From NCBI GenBank assembly GCA_031366605.1, contig JANLOO010000056.1:1-64000 (forward strand): a DNA stretch of 64,000 nucleotides, read 5' to 3'. This document shows, one piece after another, positions 49,908 to 59,030 of this stretch. Made by a program: the position numbers and the translations under genes. This DNA is from CALMEC01 sp031366605 (GTDB taxonomy: Bacteria; Actinomycetota; Thermoleophilia; Miltoncostaeales; Miltoncostaeaceae). The notes under the pieces are model-generated. The model ran no database searches. It worked only from the letters and a program-made list of their open reading frames with translations, and had not been told where the DNA came from. The first letter of the stretch is position 1, and each line of letters opens with the position of its first letter.

Positions 49908-50761
49908 GGTTTGGTCTCCACACGGACGGGGTCGGGGGCGGGTACGCCCGCGGGCACCGGCGTGCGGCCGAACGGGACCCGGTCACGCACCGCGGCACGG
50001 CGCGCATCCTCTTCTTCGCGCTCGATGGCCAGGCGGCGCTTGGCCCACGGCGGCTCAGCGATGCCGAGCTTGGACACCAGGAACAGGTGGATCCCGATGA
50101 AGGCGGCCATGCCCCCTGGTATCAAGAGCATATGGATGGAGTAGAACCGGGATAAGGTGTCCGGCCCGAACTCGGGGCCCGCCCGCAGAATCTCTCCCAG
50201 GTACGGGCCAAGGATCGGCGCCTGCGACGTGATGTTGACCGCGACGACCGTCGCCCAGTAGGCCTTCTGGTCCCACACCAGCAGGTAGCCGGTCAAGCCC
50301 ATCATCATCGTCATGAAGAGCAGCAGCGCGCCCGTGACCCAGGTCAGCTCGCGCGGGTATTTGTAGGCGCCCCAGATGAACACGCGCCCCATGTGCAGGA
50401 ACACGATGACGATCATCACGCTGGCGCCCCACTTGTGCATGCCGCGGACGAGCCATCCCCACGTCACCTCGTTGGTGATGTGTTGGATGCTGCCGAACGC
50501 GGTCGTCGGGTCCGGCTTGTAGTACATCGCCAGGATGATCCCGGTGATCGCCTGCATGCCGAACACCGCCATCGCGGTGAAGCCCAGCGTCTGGAACCAA
50601 CTCGTACCGCGCGGGATGTTGCGGAACATGAACCACTTGGCGCCGGTGGTGATGCCGGTGCGCTCGTCGATGTAGTCGACGACGTCCATGCCGATCTGCA
50701 CGGCAGGGCTCTTGGGGCCGATGTCCGTCGCTGTGGGCTCTGGGTGCTCTGTGGTTGCCAT
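49904..50761 (-). CDS. qcrB: Cytochrome b (N-terminal, four-helix) subunit QcrB
   Basis: 285 residues. The central region WFQTLGFTAMAVFGMQAITG, VTWGWLVRGMHKWGASVMIV and LHMGRVFIWGAYKYPRELTW, then FYSIHMLLIPGGMAAFIGIH, carries the two His pairs that bind the b-hemes. It stops after the fourth helix, so this is the b6-like half whose partner domain is in qcrC. A polar C-terminal tail (EREEEDARRAAVRDRVPFGR) ends it. Spacing to qcrA is 6 bp. Confidence 0.93.
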   Translation of the reverse strand: MATTEHPEPTATDIGPKSPAVQIGMDVVDYIDERTGITTGAKWFMFRNIPRGTSWFQTLGFTAMAVFGMQAITGIILAMYYKPDPTTAFGSIQHITNEVTWGWLVRGMHKWGASVMIVIVFLHMGRVFIWGAYKYPRELTWVTGALLLFMTMMMGLTGYLLVWDQKAYWATVVAVNITSQAPILGPYLGEILRAGPEFGPDTLSRFYSIHMLLIPGGMAAFIGIHLFLVSKLGIAEPPWAKRRLAIEREEEDARRAAVRDRVPFGRTPVPAGVPAPDPVRVETKP

Positions 50762-50767
50762 GGCCGC

Positions 50768-51454
50768 CTAAACGAACGGGAAGAGGTGGGAGAGGGCGCC
50801 GTCGACCGGTTCGCCGGGCGGGTGCAGTTTGAACGGCTTCTCGTCGCCGTCGATCGAGTAGGCCTTGCCGACGAGCACGCGGTCGGTTGGCTTGGCGTCA
50901 GCGTACGCGACGTCCTTGCCGGCTGCGTCGACCAGCTTGATGTCGAGGCGATCCAGTGGGCGCGGCGGCGGCCCTGCGGTCACCTTTCCGCGGCTGTCAT
51001 AGGATCCACCGTGGCATGGGCACACGTAGCCGTCGGAGCCCGGTGAGTACTTGACGGGGCAGCCCAGGTGGGCGCAGCGGTTCCAGATCGCGATGAGTTC
51101 GTCGTCGCGGTTGCGGACGTAGACGCGCCGGTCGGCTTCGGGGTTGGGACCATCCACCCGCATCGAGGTCGTCGAGCCCGTCTTGAAGTCGCTGTATGGG
51201 CCCACGTCGACCCAACGCCACTCCTCCTCCTTGACCGTGCTGGCGACGGCGAAGCCGATGACCGGTACCAGGATGGCGGCGGTCATGACGCCGCCCATGG
51301 CGATGGCCACCATGCTCAGGAACTTGGTCCGGGTGTGGTACCCCGGGTCGTCCGCATGCTCGTCGTGGACCTCGGGAACGTGCGCGCGCGGTCCTTGGTA
51401 CAGGCCGTGCTCGCCGTCTTCCGTAGGCGCTCCGTTTTGGTGCTCGTGCTCCAC
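50768..51454 (-). CDS. qcrA: Rieske iron-sulfur subunit QcrA
   Basis: 228 residues from GTG 51454. An acidic N-terminus of about 45 residues, one membrane helix (ATAILVPVIGFAVASTV-like), then the Rieske domain with cluster ligands CAHLGCPVKY and CPCHGGSYDSRGKVTAGPPP. It accepts the first electron from menaquinol. No twin-Arg is obvious in the long N-terminus (the helix is preceded by YHTRTKFLSMVAIAMGG), so its export route is uncertain. It is the first gene of qcrABC. Confidence 0.92.
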   Translation of the reverse strand: MEHEHQNGAPTEDGEHGLYQGPRAHVPEVHDEHADDPGYHTRTKFLSMVAIAMGGVMTAAILVPVIGFAVASTVKEEEWRWVDVGPYSDFKTGSTTSMRVDGPNPEADRRVYVRNRDDELIAIWNRCAHLGCPVKYSPGSDGYVCPCHGGSYDSRGKVTAGPPPRPLDRLDIKLVDAAGKDVAYADAKPTDRVLVGKAYSIDGDEKPFKLHPPGEPVDGALSHLFPFV

Positions 51455-51599
51455 TGACCCTCCGGTCGACCGAATGAGCTGGATTCAACCCGACTCGGCC
51501 TCTGGTTTCAACGCGAGCTTACGGGTCGGATGTCCCTGGAGCGAGCGGCGTCCGGCCCGGGGCGACCAAATGTGGCCACCCCGAGACGATCCGCCGGTG

Positions 51600-52136
51600 T
51601 CAGCTGCCGATCCCGGCCTTGGAGAGCTGGCCGCGGATGGCGCCGTTGGGGAACGTCGCCGTGTGGACGTTGACGTAGTAGCGCTGCGGCCGTTTGCGGA
51701 TATCGGCGTGCAGCGTCCTGTCGATCCGGGCGCACGTGGTCGCCCCGCCAAGACCACCCTGAATCGACGTCCCGAGCGTCACCCGGACCCCGCCGTTCTT
51801 ACCGGCGCGGGCGCGATGGATGTGCGCGGCGACGGGCACACCGATGTTGGCCACCAGCACCGACACGCAGATCTGTCGCCTGCCGCGAAGCAACACCGAC
51901 GCGATGCCACGGCCGTCGGGGTCGCCGGCCCGGCGTCTGCCGGTCGTCGTGTTGATCTCCCGCCGGCCGTTGAGGTTGGCCGTCAGGGCCGTGACCGGCA
52001 GCGATCCTCCCTGCGGACCCGGTGCGTAGACCGGTCCCGGTCCGTAGCTGGGGTTGATTCCACCCGCAAGCGCGATGGCGCCGGCGCTGAGCGCCGTCAC
52101 GCACACTGGCAGGACGATTCGTTTGGACACGCGCAT
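51600..52136 (-). CDS. Exported CHRD-domain protein
   Basis: 178 residues from ATG 52136. The signal peptide VLPVCVTALSAGAIALAGG precedes a Gly/Pro-rich stretch, then a CHRD-like domain: ALTANLNGRREINTTTGRRR, VAAHIHRARAGKNGGVRVTL and the final strand YYVNVHTATFPNGAIRGQLS. CHRD domains are found in secreted proteins of unknown activity. It is divergent from the SIMPL-like gene and may share its regulatory region. Confidence 0.8.
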   Translation of the reverse strand: MRVSKRIVLPVCVTALSAGAIALAGGINPSYGPGPVYAPGPQGGSLPVTALTANLNGRREINTTTGRRRAGDPDGRGIASVLLRGRRQICVSVLVANIGVPVAAHIHRARAGKNGGVRVTLGTSIQGGLGGATTCARIDRTLHADIRKRPQRYYVNVHTATFPNGAIRGQLSKAGIGS

Positions 52137-52428
52137 CGGCGGGCCTCCTGTTTCGTTTCCTGAGCGACATGGGTCTACCACGCGTGCTCATCGTGGGCCA
52201 ACCGGCTGGGCCGGTGCGCGGCAATTCGGCCCCAACGTCTCGCATCGTGAAGTGCCGGGACGGCCGACGCAAGCAAATCCGTCTCACGGGCATCTCCTCC
52301 ATCAGAGGACCGTGACCGATCGTCGCATCGTGACGTACGACGATCACAACCGTCGCGCTTGCATACGCGGTCGACGTCGGCTCGACTTGCGACCAATCTG
52401 TCGTGCCCAACCACCCGGAGGTGTTCCG

Positions 52429-52962
52429 ATGAACCGAAAGCTCTTTTCCCTGGTCGTGTCGGCCGCAGTGCTCGGAGGCACGTCCTCGGCGCTTGCCGAA
52501 GGCGAGACCGTCGTCGCCTACGGCACCGGCCAGATCGCGGTGACGCCAACCAATCCCAAGGGCGAGACCTCGATCAGGACGGCGGTCGCCGAGGCCCAAC
52601 TCAAAGCCACCCCGGCTGCACTCGCTGATGCGAAGCGGGCGGCCCAGGTCATCGCGGATGCCGCGGCACTGACCCTCGGCGCGGTGTTCAGCGTCGAGCA
52701 GCAGGCCAATCCGTACCTTTTCGGTGGCGTCGGCGGGTTTGGCGGGGGGTTCAGTGCGATCTCGTTGAGCAGCGGGGCTGTCAGCGGGCCGTTCAGCGGC
52801 AAGTTCTGCGGCGTTGTCAAACGGGCCGTCACCAAGCGGGTCAAGGTCAACGGCGCAGCCAAGACCAAGGTCGTGCGCCGGGTCAAGGAGCGCAAGTGCT
52901 TCGTCCCCGCATCGATCGTGACCACGCTGCAGGTCACGTTCCGCGCGACCCCCAAGGTGTAG
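52429..52962 (+). CDS. Exported SIMPL/DUF541-like protein
   Basis: 177 residues from ATG 52429 with CCCGGAGG upstream. Signal peptide SLVVSAAVLGGTSSALAEG. The mature part VVAYGTGQIAVTPTNPKGET, then LADAKRAAQVIADAAALTLG and AVFSVEQQANPYLFGGVGGF, follows the SIMPL (DUF541) pattern of an oxidative-stress-related periplasmic family. It is shorter than the usual 220 residues. The C-terminal basic stretch KRAVTKRVKVNGAAKTKVVR with two Cys is unusual. Confidence 0.68.
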   Translation: MNRKLFSLVVSAAVLGGTSSALAEGETVVAYGTGQIAVTPTNPKGETSIRTAVAEAQLKATPAALADAKRAAQVIADAAALTLGAVFSVEQQANPYLFGGVGGFGGGFSAISLSSGAVSGPFSGKFCGVVKRAVTKRVKVNGAAKTKVVRRVKERKCFVPASIVTTLQVTFRATPKV

Positions 52963-53014
52963 GCGGGCGACGCCTGCAAACCGGTCCGGGGGTGCGGGTG
53001 GCGCCCCGGACCGA

Positions 53015-53899
53015 TCACTCCCCGGTCAGTTCGGAGCGCTCGAACGCGACACGAAGCAGGACCGCCGCCCAGGTGCGGAAGGGGCGCCAGCCGTCCGAGC
53101 GGACGAGCAGCGCCTGGTGGTCCGCAATGTCCTCGACGCCGTAGGCATGCTGAGCGGCTTGCAGGATCCGTCGTTCGGCGAGGGGTGGGACGTCGACGAA
53201 CCCGCAGGCGCGGATCACGATCAGGCCCGCGTAGAACGGTCCGATGCCGGGCAACGCCTGAAGGTGGTCCATCGCCCCGTCGGGGCCGAGCGCCTGCAGG
53301 CGCGCAACGTCGAGCCGGCCGGCGAGCGCCGCGTCAGCGATTGCGCGCAGGCGTTCGCACCGCTTGGGGCCGAGCGAGGGGAACTCCCCGACGGTGCGGA
53401 GCCGCTGTGGCGTCGCAAAGGCCCAGAGCTCCTCGCCATCAACCTCGAGGCGCACGCCGAGCGCCTGTGACAGTTCGTGGTACACCTGCATCGCCTGGCT
53501 GCGCCCGCGGCGCGCGCTGATGACAGACCATGCGGCGGCCTCGTACGGGGAGTGGAAGAGCACGGGCCGAAGCCCGGGATGTCCGGCTTGAAGTCGCCCG
53601 ATCACGGGGTCCGTCGCGCCGACGCGTTGCCACGCCTCGCCGTCGCCATCGAGCGACAAGATGCGCGCAACCTGTGCGCGCACGGCCTGGATCTCGCCAT
53701 CACCCGCGATGATGCCGTGCACCACACCGTCAGCGGCCTGACTCAGCACGACCCCCGCGTGCCCGCTGCCGTCGTCCAGGCAGAACGCCAGCCGCATCGT
53801 CCCCGCGAACGGTTGGGCCGCTCGGGGTCCGAAGCCAAACCCCGCAGCTTCGGTGAGCGCAAACGACCCGCGCGGCACGATCGTGAAGGTCTTCGCCAT
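53015..53899 (-). CDS. AlkA-like HhH-GPD DNA glycosylase
   Basis: 294 residues. Helix-hairpin-helix MDHLQALPGIGPFYAGLIVI and the preceding EAAAWSVISARRGRSQAMQV match the DNA-3-methyladenine glycosylase II fold. N-terminal strands (PRGSFALTEAAGFGFGPRAA) form an AlkA-type domain. Where the catalytic Asp is expected after the hairpin, the sequence reads ACGFVDVPPLAERRILQAAQ, with Glu in LAE rather than a clear Asp. It may be a variant family or a glycosylase with altered activity. Its role would be base-excision repair of alkylated purines. Confidence 0.72.
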   Translation of the reverse strand: MAKTFTIVPRGSFALTEAAGFGFGPRAAQPFAGTMRLAFCLDDGSGHAGVVLSQAADGVVHGIIAGDGEIQAVRAQVARILSLDGDGEAWQRVGATDPVIGRLQAGHPGLRPVLFHSPYEAAAWSVISARRGRSQAMQVYHELSQALGVRLEVDGEELWAFATPQRLRTVGEFPSLGPKRCERLRAIADAALAGRLDVARLQALGPDGAMDHLQALPGIGPFYAGLIVIRACGFVDVPPLAERRILQAAQHAYGVEDIADHQALLVRSDGWRPFRTWAAVLLRVAFERSELTGE

Positions 53900-54079
53900 C
53901 AACCCACCCTATTCGGCCGCCTCCCCACCGTTGTGGGACACGGGTCGCTGCGGCGTTCGTCGCTGAAGCCGGATGACTAGACGTTCGGGGGGTCCCAAGT
54001 CCCCCCGCACGGCTAGTAAGGGGATGCGGTCGTCGACATACAGTCTGAGGACTGATTGATTGCGACCTGGAGATCCCGC

Positions 54080-55807
54080 ATGACCCGGCTTGCACGTTCC
54101 TCACGCCGCACACGGCTGGCCTGCCGTGCTGCGCTCCTCCTGACGATGGGCCTCGCCACCGGCTCAGCCAGCGCGGCGGTGACTGCGACCCATGTCATCG
54201 CCGTGCTCGCCAATTCGTCCGCGCTTGAGTTGTCCGAGTACACACCGGACGACAACATCTCTACAGAGGTCGTGCGCGGCGGAACGGTGGTGGGGATTGC
54301 TAGCGGGCTGGTGGATTCTGCTGGCACCTTCAACGTCAACCCGCTCCACTGTTGGACAAGCGTCACGCCGGTGATTCTGCCCGGTGACACCATCCGTGTG
54401 CGTCCGGCTGACCCGGCTCCCCAAACCTGGATTGACGAGACCGTCGTCCAGAACGTCACAGTCGACTCCATCCAAGACGTGTCCGGTGTGGTGACAGTGA
54501 AAGGCACCGCAGCCAAGGTGGATGGCACACAGTTCGGGCCCGACGAGATCCAGAACCGGCTCATTTCGAAGTCTGGCTCCTTTATCAAGAGCGGCAGTAA
54601 GCGCCTTAGGACCGGCCACGTGGGAGTAGCCGGTGAGGGCACGATCGCGTACGACGAGCCGGGCACTACGAACGTGCACTGGACCGCGACATACGCCGGG
54701 CTTGTCCTGTCCGACATCGCTCTGGCGCTGTCATCAGACGTGCGTGGTCTCTGGGCTCCGGCTGTATTGATCCCACAAGAGGTCACGATCATGATCCTGG
54801 GCGCGCAGGCCGGTCCGGCCGGGGGGTGCACCCAACCTGTCGCGAACAACGCGGTGATTCATGCGACCCCGAGCACGATCAATGTCGCGAACCTCGGGGT
54901 GGAGGATGTCGTGCTGAGCGGAGTGTCGCTCAATGCGACGCAGGTCGACGTCAAGCTCGACGACGACGATCCGGCAACGCCGGCGCTGCACCAAATCGTC
55001 AACCCCACCCCGCTGTCGCTGTTGGTCCCGCCGCTGTTGGTCCCGCAGTCGTGGACGGTCACGTTTCCCAAAGCGGACGTTGCGGGCCTGACCGACGGGC
55101 TCTTGAACGCGACGGGAACCTACTTCATCGGTGTTAATCCCGGTATCCCTGGTCAGGGTCTCCTGATCCCCAAGGACACGATCGCCCCGATTGTCCCGAC
55201 TGCCTCCCCGGGGCCTGGAACGTACTCAGAGACACAGGCGGTCCAACTGCAGCACTCCGACGGCACCGGATCGCGCGTCGTCTACACGACGGACGGGTCC
55301 GACCCGACGGCGCTCGTCGCGATCGGCCAGGTTTTCGTGACGAGTTCGCTCACCCTCAAGGCGCGCGTGATCGATGCGGTCGGCAACGTCGGCGCCATCG
55401 CGACGTTCGGCTACACGATCGACAGGTCCGTTCGGCGGGAGGCCGCGTCACAGTCATCCGGTGGCAACCTGCCCCGCGCACTTGCCCCGGTCATCTCGCG
55501 GTTGCGCACCAAGTGCGTGCCGATCGGCACTCCACAGGCCAAGGTGCGCGCGAAGTGTCGGGCGGGCGTGAGCTTCTCGCTGTCGGTCGCTGCCCGTGTC
55601 ACGTTCGTGGTCCGCAACGCAAAGGGCAAAATCATCGGCTCATTCGTCCGGTCCGGGCTCGCCGGTGCAAACACGGTCGTGCTGCCCGCCAAACTCGGCG
55701 GACGGGCGGTCAAGCCAGGCCGGTACACGTTTGCTTTGACCGCCTCGGCCGGAGGGGTGACGAGCACGACCAAGGCTTCTCCCACGGTGGCGCTGGCGAA
55801 ACCCTGA
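54080..55807 (+). CDS. Large exported protein with a chitobiase/beta-hexosaminidase C-terminal-type repeat
   Basis: 575 residues from ATG 54080 (an earlier in-frame start at 54056 would add 8). Signal peptide RAALLLTMGLATGSASA. The first 350 residues are beta-rich and unassigned (IRVRPADPAPQTWIDETVVQ, ATYAGLVLSDIALALSSDVR). Then comes a CHB_HEX_C-like unit, TASPGPGTYSETQAVQLQHS and RVVYTTDGSDPTALVAIGQV, and a last domain with two Cys (RTKCVPIGTPQAKVRAKCRA) and basic beta strands, resembling the ends of the PKD and NHL proteins here. Probably cell-surface or secreted. Confidence 0.72.
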   Translation: MTRLARSSRRTRLACRAALLLTMGLATGSASAAVTATHVIAVLANSSALELSEYTPDDNISTEVVRGGTVVGIASGLVDSAGTFNVNPLHCWTSVTPVILPGDTIRVRPADPAPQTWIDETVVQNVTVDSIQDVSGVVTVKGTAAKVDGTQFGPDEIQNRLISKSGSFIKSGSKRLRTGHVGVAGEGTIAYDEPGTTNVHWTATYAGLVLSDIALALSSDVRGLWAPAVLIPQEVTIMILGAQAGPAGGCTQPVANNAVIHATPSTINVANLGVEDVVLSGVSLNATQVDVKLDDDDPATPALHQIVNPTPLSLLVPPLLVPQSWTVTFPKADVAGLTDGLLNATGTYFIGVNPGIPGQGLLIPKDTIAPIVPTASPGPGTYSETQAVQLQHSDGTGSRVVYTTDGSDPTALVAIGQVFVTSSLTLKARVIDAVGNVGAIATFGYTIDRSVRREAASQSSGGNLPRALAPVISRLRTKCVPIGTPQAKVRAKCRAGVSFSLSVAARVTFVVRNAKGKIIGSFVRSGLAGANTVVLPAKLGGRAVKPGRYTFALTASAGGVTSTTKASPTVALAKP

Positions 55808-55844
55808 ATCAGGGCGGCGGGCGCCCGCGTCCGCCGAATTTCGC

Positions 55845-57278
55845 TCAGCTCAAGCCGTATTCGCTCCAGCGGCCGTCGACCAGGGCGCGCACTTCGTCGC
55901 TCATGGTGATCTCGTCGGGCCAGGGGCGCACGACACCCTCGCCCGGCCATTTACGGGTCGCGTCGAAACCGACCTTGGAGCCGTACGCGAAATACGGGGC
56001 GGCGTGGTCCAGGGCGTCGACGGGACCCTCGGTGACCAACATGTCGCGGCCGACATCCACGTTGCTGAACGCCCGGAAGGCGACGGCGCTCGCGTTCTGC
56101 ACATCCACGTCGTCGTCGACGACCACGATGCACCGTGACAACGAGAGCAGCCCAAGACCCCAGATGGCGTTCATCAACTTCTTGGCGTGGCCGGGGTAGC
56201 GCTTCTTGACGCTCACCAGGATCGCGTTGTGGAAGACACCCTCCATGGGCATGTTCATGTCGACCAGGTCCGGAACGCTCATACGGATGAGCGGCAGGAA
56301 GATGCGCTCGGTCGCCTTGCCCAGGTACAGGTCCTCCATCGGCGGCTTCCCGACGATGGTGGTCGAGTACACGGCGTTGCGACGCATCGACATCCCCGTC
56401 ACGTGAAATGAGGGGTAGTCGTCGACCGGCGTGTAAAAACCGGTGTGGTCGCCGAACGGCCCTTCGGGGCGCAGGTCGGTGGCATCGACGTAGCCCTCGA
56501 GGACGATCTCGGCCGTCGCCGGCACCTCGACATCGACGGTGCGGCATTTGACCATCTCGACCGCTTTGCCGCGGATGAACCCCGCCAGCATCATCTCGTC
56601 GATTCCCGGAGGCAGCGGCGCACTGGCTGCGTAGGTCACGACGGGCTCGGACCCGATGACCACCGCCACCTCGACCCGCCCCTGGCTGTCACGCAGGTGC
56701 GCAGCGCCGTCCTTGTGAATCTGCCAGTGCATCATCGCGGTACGCGCGTCAAGCTTTTGGATGCGGTACATGCCGCAGTTGCGCGAGCCGTTGCGCGGAT
56801 CGTGGCTGAACACCAGCGGCAAGGTGATGAACGGGCCGCCGTCGTCGGGCCAGCAGGTCAGGATGGGCAGCAGGTCCAGGTCGGGTTCGGTCAACCACAC
56901 CTCCTGGCATGGGCCATCCTTGACGGTCTTGGCCGAGAACGACGCGAGTTCCTTGAGCTTGCCGAGCGCCTTGACCTTCTGGACGATGCCCTGCGGCGGC
57001 TGCAACTCGATCAGGTCCTGGATGCGGTCGGCCAGGTCCTCCAGGCGGTCGACTCCGAGCGCCATGTTGATGCGCTTCCAGCTGCCGAACTGGTTGATCA
57101 GCACCGGGAGTCTGCTGCCGCGCACGTTGGTGAACAGCAGTGCCTTGCCGCCGTCGGGGGACTTCATCACGCGGTCGGCGATCTCGGTGATCTCGAGGTG
57201 CGGATCGACCTCGGCCCCGATCTCGACCAGTTCGCCGGCCAGGCGCAGCGTGTCGATCCACTCGCGGATGTCACGCAT
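55845..57278 (-). CDS. ubiD: UbiD-family decarboxylase (MqnL-like)
   Basis: 477 residues from ATG 57278, overlapping the previous stop by 8 bp. The Lys/Arg/Glu set is in a fold with EITEIADRVMKSPDGGKALL, PILTCWPDDGGPFITLPLVF, RPEGPFGDHTGFYTPVDDYP, and VDDDVDVQNASAVAFRAFSN, which belong to prenylated-FMN decarboxylases. With UbiX (48431), the futalosine route predicts decarboxylation of a 1,4-dihydroxy-6-naphthoate-derived acid. It is the last gene after hemB-hemL-unknown. Confidence 0.9.
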   Translation of the reverse strand: MRDIREWIDTLRLAGELVEIGAEVDPHLEITEIADRVMKSPDGGKALLFTNVRGSRLPVLINQFGSWKRINMALGVDRLEDLADRIQDLIELQPPQGIVQKVKALGKLKELASFSAKTVKDGPCQEVWLTEPDLDLLPILTCWPDDGGPFITLPLVFSHDPRNGSRNCGMYRIQKLDARTAMMHWQIHKDGAAHLRDSQGRVEVAVVIGSEPVVTYAASAPLPPGIDEMMLAGFIRGKAVEMVKCRTVDVEVPATAEIVLEGYVDATDLRPEGPFGDHTGFYTPVDDYPSFHVTGMSMRRNAVYSTTIVGKPPMEDLYLGKATERIFLPLIRMSVPDLVDMNMPMEGVFHNAILVSVKKRYPGHAKKLMNAIWGLGLLSLSRCIVVVDDDVDVQNASAVAFRAFSNVDVGRDMLVTEGPVDALDHAAPYFAYGSKVGFDATRKWPGEGVVRPWPDEITMSDEVRALVDGRWSEYGLS

Positions 57279-57777
57279 CGAGGGCCTCCTGCAGTTCGTG
57301 TGCGTCCGGCAGGCCGATGGCGAGTCGATGGAGTGGGGCGGTGTCGGATCGCGTGCGCAGCGCATCTTTGGCCAGGCGCAGGCGCTCGCTGAACGCGGGA
57401 TCATCGTCTGCGATCGCGGCGATCGTCGTCCGCCACAGCGGAGGGAGCCCGTCACGGTCGCCGGTCGACACCAGGGCGGCCGACATCGCCACCAGGTCGG
57501 CCAGCAGCTCGATGATGTGGAGGTCACCGGCTTCGGCCACCCAGACCAGTCCGTGGGCGTAGCAGTAGTCGCCCGCCAACACGCGCCGGCCGATGTCCGG
57601 CAGGTCCAGGTGACGGGGACGGCCATGGTGCAGCAGGAAGCCCTCCAGGATCAGGTCGAGTCCCGCGGCGTGGTCGGTCGACAGGCCCGGCGCGGCGAGC
57701 GGGGCAGCCACGAGCGCAGGTGCGGGCTCAATCAGGTTGCCGGCCAGGCCGGGTTGTGTGGCCAGGGCACGCCTCAA
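57271..57777 (-). CDS. Unknown protein between hemL and ubiD, weak polyprenyl-synthase resemblance
   Basis: 168 residues, probably from TTG 57777, whose TTGA overlaps the hemL stop. FLLHHGRPRHLDLPDIGRRV, LAGDYCYAHGLVWVAEAGDL, HIIELLADLVAMSAALVSTG and FSERLRLAKDALRTRSDTAP give a helical protein. The GDYCYAHGL and LADLV segments are faintly like prenyl-synthase helices (GDxxxA and LADLVA), without the Asp-rich motifs. Its place before ubiD suggests a quinone-linked role, but no function is shown. Confidence 0.5.
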   Translation of the reverse strand: MRRALATQPGLAGNLIEPAPALVAAPLAAPGLSTDHAAGLDLILEGFLLHHGRPRHLDLPDIGRRVLAGDYCYAHGLVWVAEAGDLHIIELLADLVAMSAALVSTGDRDGLPPLWRTTIAAIADDDPAFSERLRLAKDALRTRSDTAPLHRLAIGLPDAHELQEALDA

Positions 57778-59030
57778 TCGGTCGCTGCAGCTCGTCGGAG
57801 CGCCTCCCGCGTGTGGGCCAACTCGGTTGGGCCGTGGGTCAGGCCGGTGAACCAGGCCTCGAACTGGGAGGGGGGCGGGTACACGCCTGCGTCCAGCAGC
57901 GAACGTGCCAAGCGTCCGTAGGCGGCCGTGTCGCTTCGGGTCGCCGATGCGTAGTCGCTCACCGGGCCGTCGGTGAAGAAGGGCGTCAGCATCGAGCCGA
58001 TCCGGTTGACGACCACCGGCAGGCCGCTCGTCAGGATGGCCTGCTCCAACTGCGCGCCCGACTCCTCCAGCCGGTCGTAGACGCCGGGGCGGGCCAGTTC
58101 GGCGAGCGTCGCCAGGCCCGCGGTTGTGGCGAGCGGGTTGCCGCTGAGCGTCCCGGCCTGGTAGCAGGGACCCTCGGGCGCGAGCTCACACATGATCTCG
58201 CGACAGGCCCCGAACGCCCCCACGGGCAATCCGCCGCCGATGATCTTGCCCAGGCAGGTCAGGTCGGCGCGTACGCTGAAGCGCGCTTGCGCGCCGCCGT
58301 ACGCGATGCGAAACCCGGTGATGACCTCGTCCAAGATCAGCAGGGCTCCGGTGCGATCGCACGCCGCGCGCAGGCCCTGCAGGTAGCCGGACGCCGGCAA
58401 CACCGTGCCCATGTTGCCGGCGACCGGCTCCACGATGATGGCAGCGGCGCCCGCAAGCGCGGCCTCTGCGGCGGCCAGGTCGTTGTACGGCACCAGGCGC
58501 GTGTTCTGGACCGCCCCTGCGGGAACGCCGGGGCTGTCAGGTGTGCCGAGCGTCGTCGCACCGCTGCCGGCTTCGACCAGGAGGGGGTCGATGGCGCCGT
58601 GGTAGCCGCCGATCGCCTTGACGATCGCTTCGCGGCCTGTGGCGGCACGTGCCAGGCGGATCGCGCCGGTCACGGCCTCGCTGCCCGATGACGTCATGCG
58701 GAGTTGCTCGATGGATGGGAACGCCTGGGCGACGGTCTCGGCGAACACGATCTCGCGCTCGGTCGGTGCGCCGTACGACGTGCCCCGAGGCAACGCGGCG
58801 GTCAGGTCGGCCAACACGCCCGGGTGGGCGTGGCCCAGAATTGCCGGGCCCCACGACGACAGGTAGTCGACGTACCGGTTGCCGTCGACATCCCACACGT
58901 AGGGGCCTTGCGCGCGCTCGATGAAGATCGGATCGCGTCCGATCGACCGCATCGCCCGAACCGGCGAGTTGACGCCCCCCACCAGGACGCGCTGCGCCCG
59001 ATCGAACAGCGTGGCACTGGTGTTGGTCAC
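57774..59030 (-). CDS. hemL: Glutamate-1-semialdehyde 2,1-aminomutase
   Basis: 418 residues, taking GTG 59030 because GTGA overlaps the hemB stop (ATG 59042 would add four residues). RVLVGGVNSPVRAMRSIGRD, SSGSEAVTGAIRLARAATGR, PLP-Lys region CLGKIIGGGLPVGAFGACRE, and AGTLSGNPLATTAGLATLAE are HemL hallmarks. It makes 5-aminolevulinate from glutamate-1-semialdehyde, the precursor used by HemB. Confidence 0.95.
   Translation of the reverse strand: MTNTSATLFDRAQRVLVGGVNSPVRAMRSIGRDPIFIERAQGPYVWDVDGNRYVDYLSSWGPAILGHAHPGVLADLTAALPRGTSYGAPTEREIVFAETVAQAFPSIEQLRMTSSGSEAVTGAIRLARAATGREAIVKAIGGYHGAIDPLLVEAGSGATTLGTPDSPGVPAGAVQNTRLVPYNDLAAAEAALAGAAAIIVEPVAGNMGTVLPASGYLQGLRAACDRTGALLILDEVITGFRIAYGGAQARFSVRADLTCLGKIIGGGLPVGAFGACREIMCELAPEGPCYQAGTLSGNPLATTAGLATLAELARPGVYDRLEESGAQLEQAILTSGLPVVVNRIGSMLTPFFTDGPVSDYASATRSDTAAYGRLARSLLDAGVYPPPSQFEAWFTGLTHGPTELAHTREALRRAAATD

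Noticed and set aside
55808..55844. Terminator at GCGGGCGCCCGC between convergent genes
   Set aside because: A short palindrome without loop or T-run, expected by chance at this GC content.
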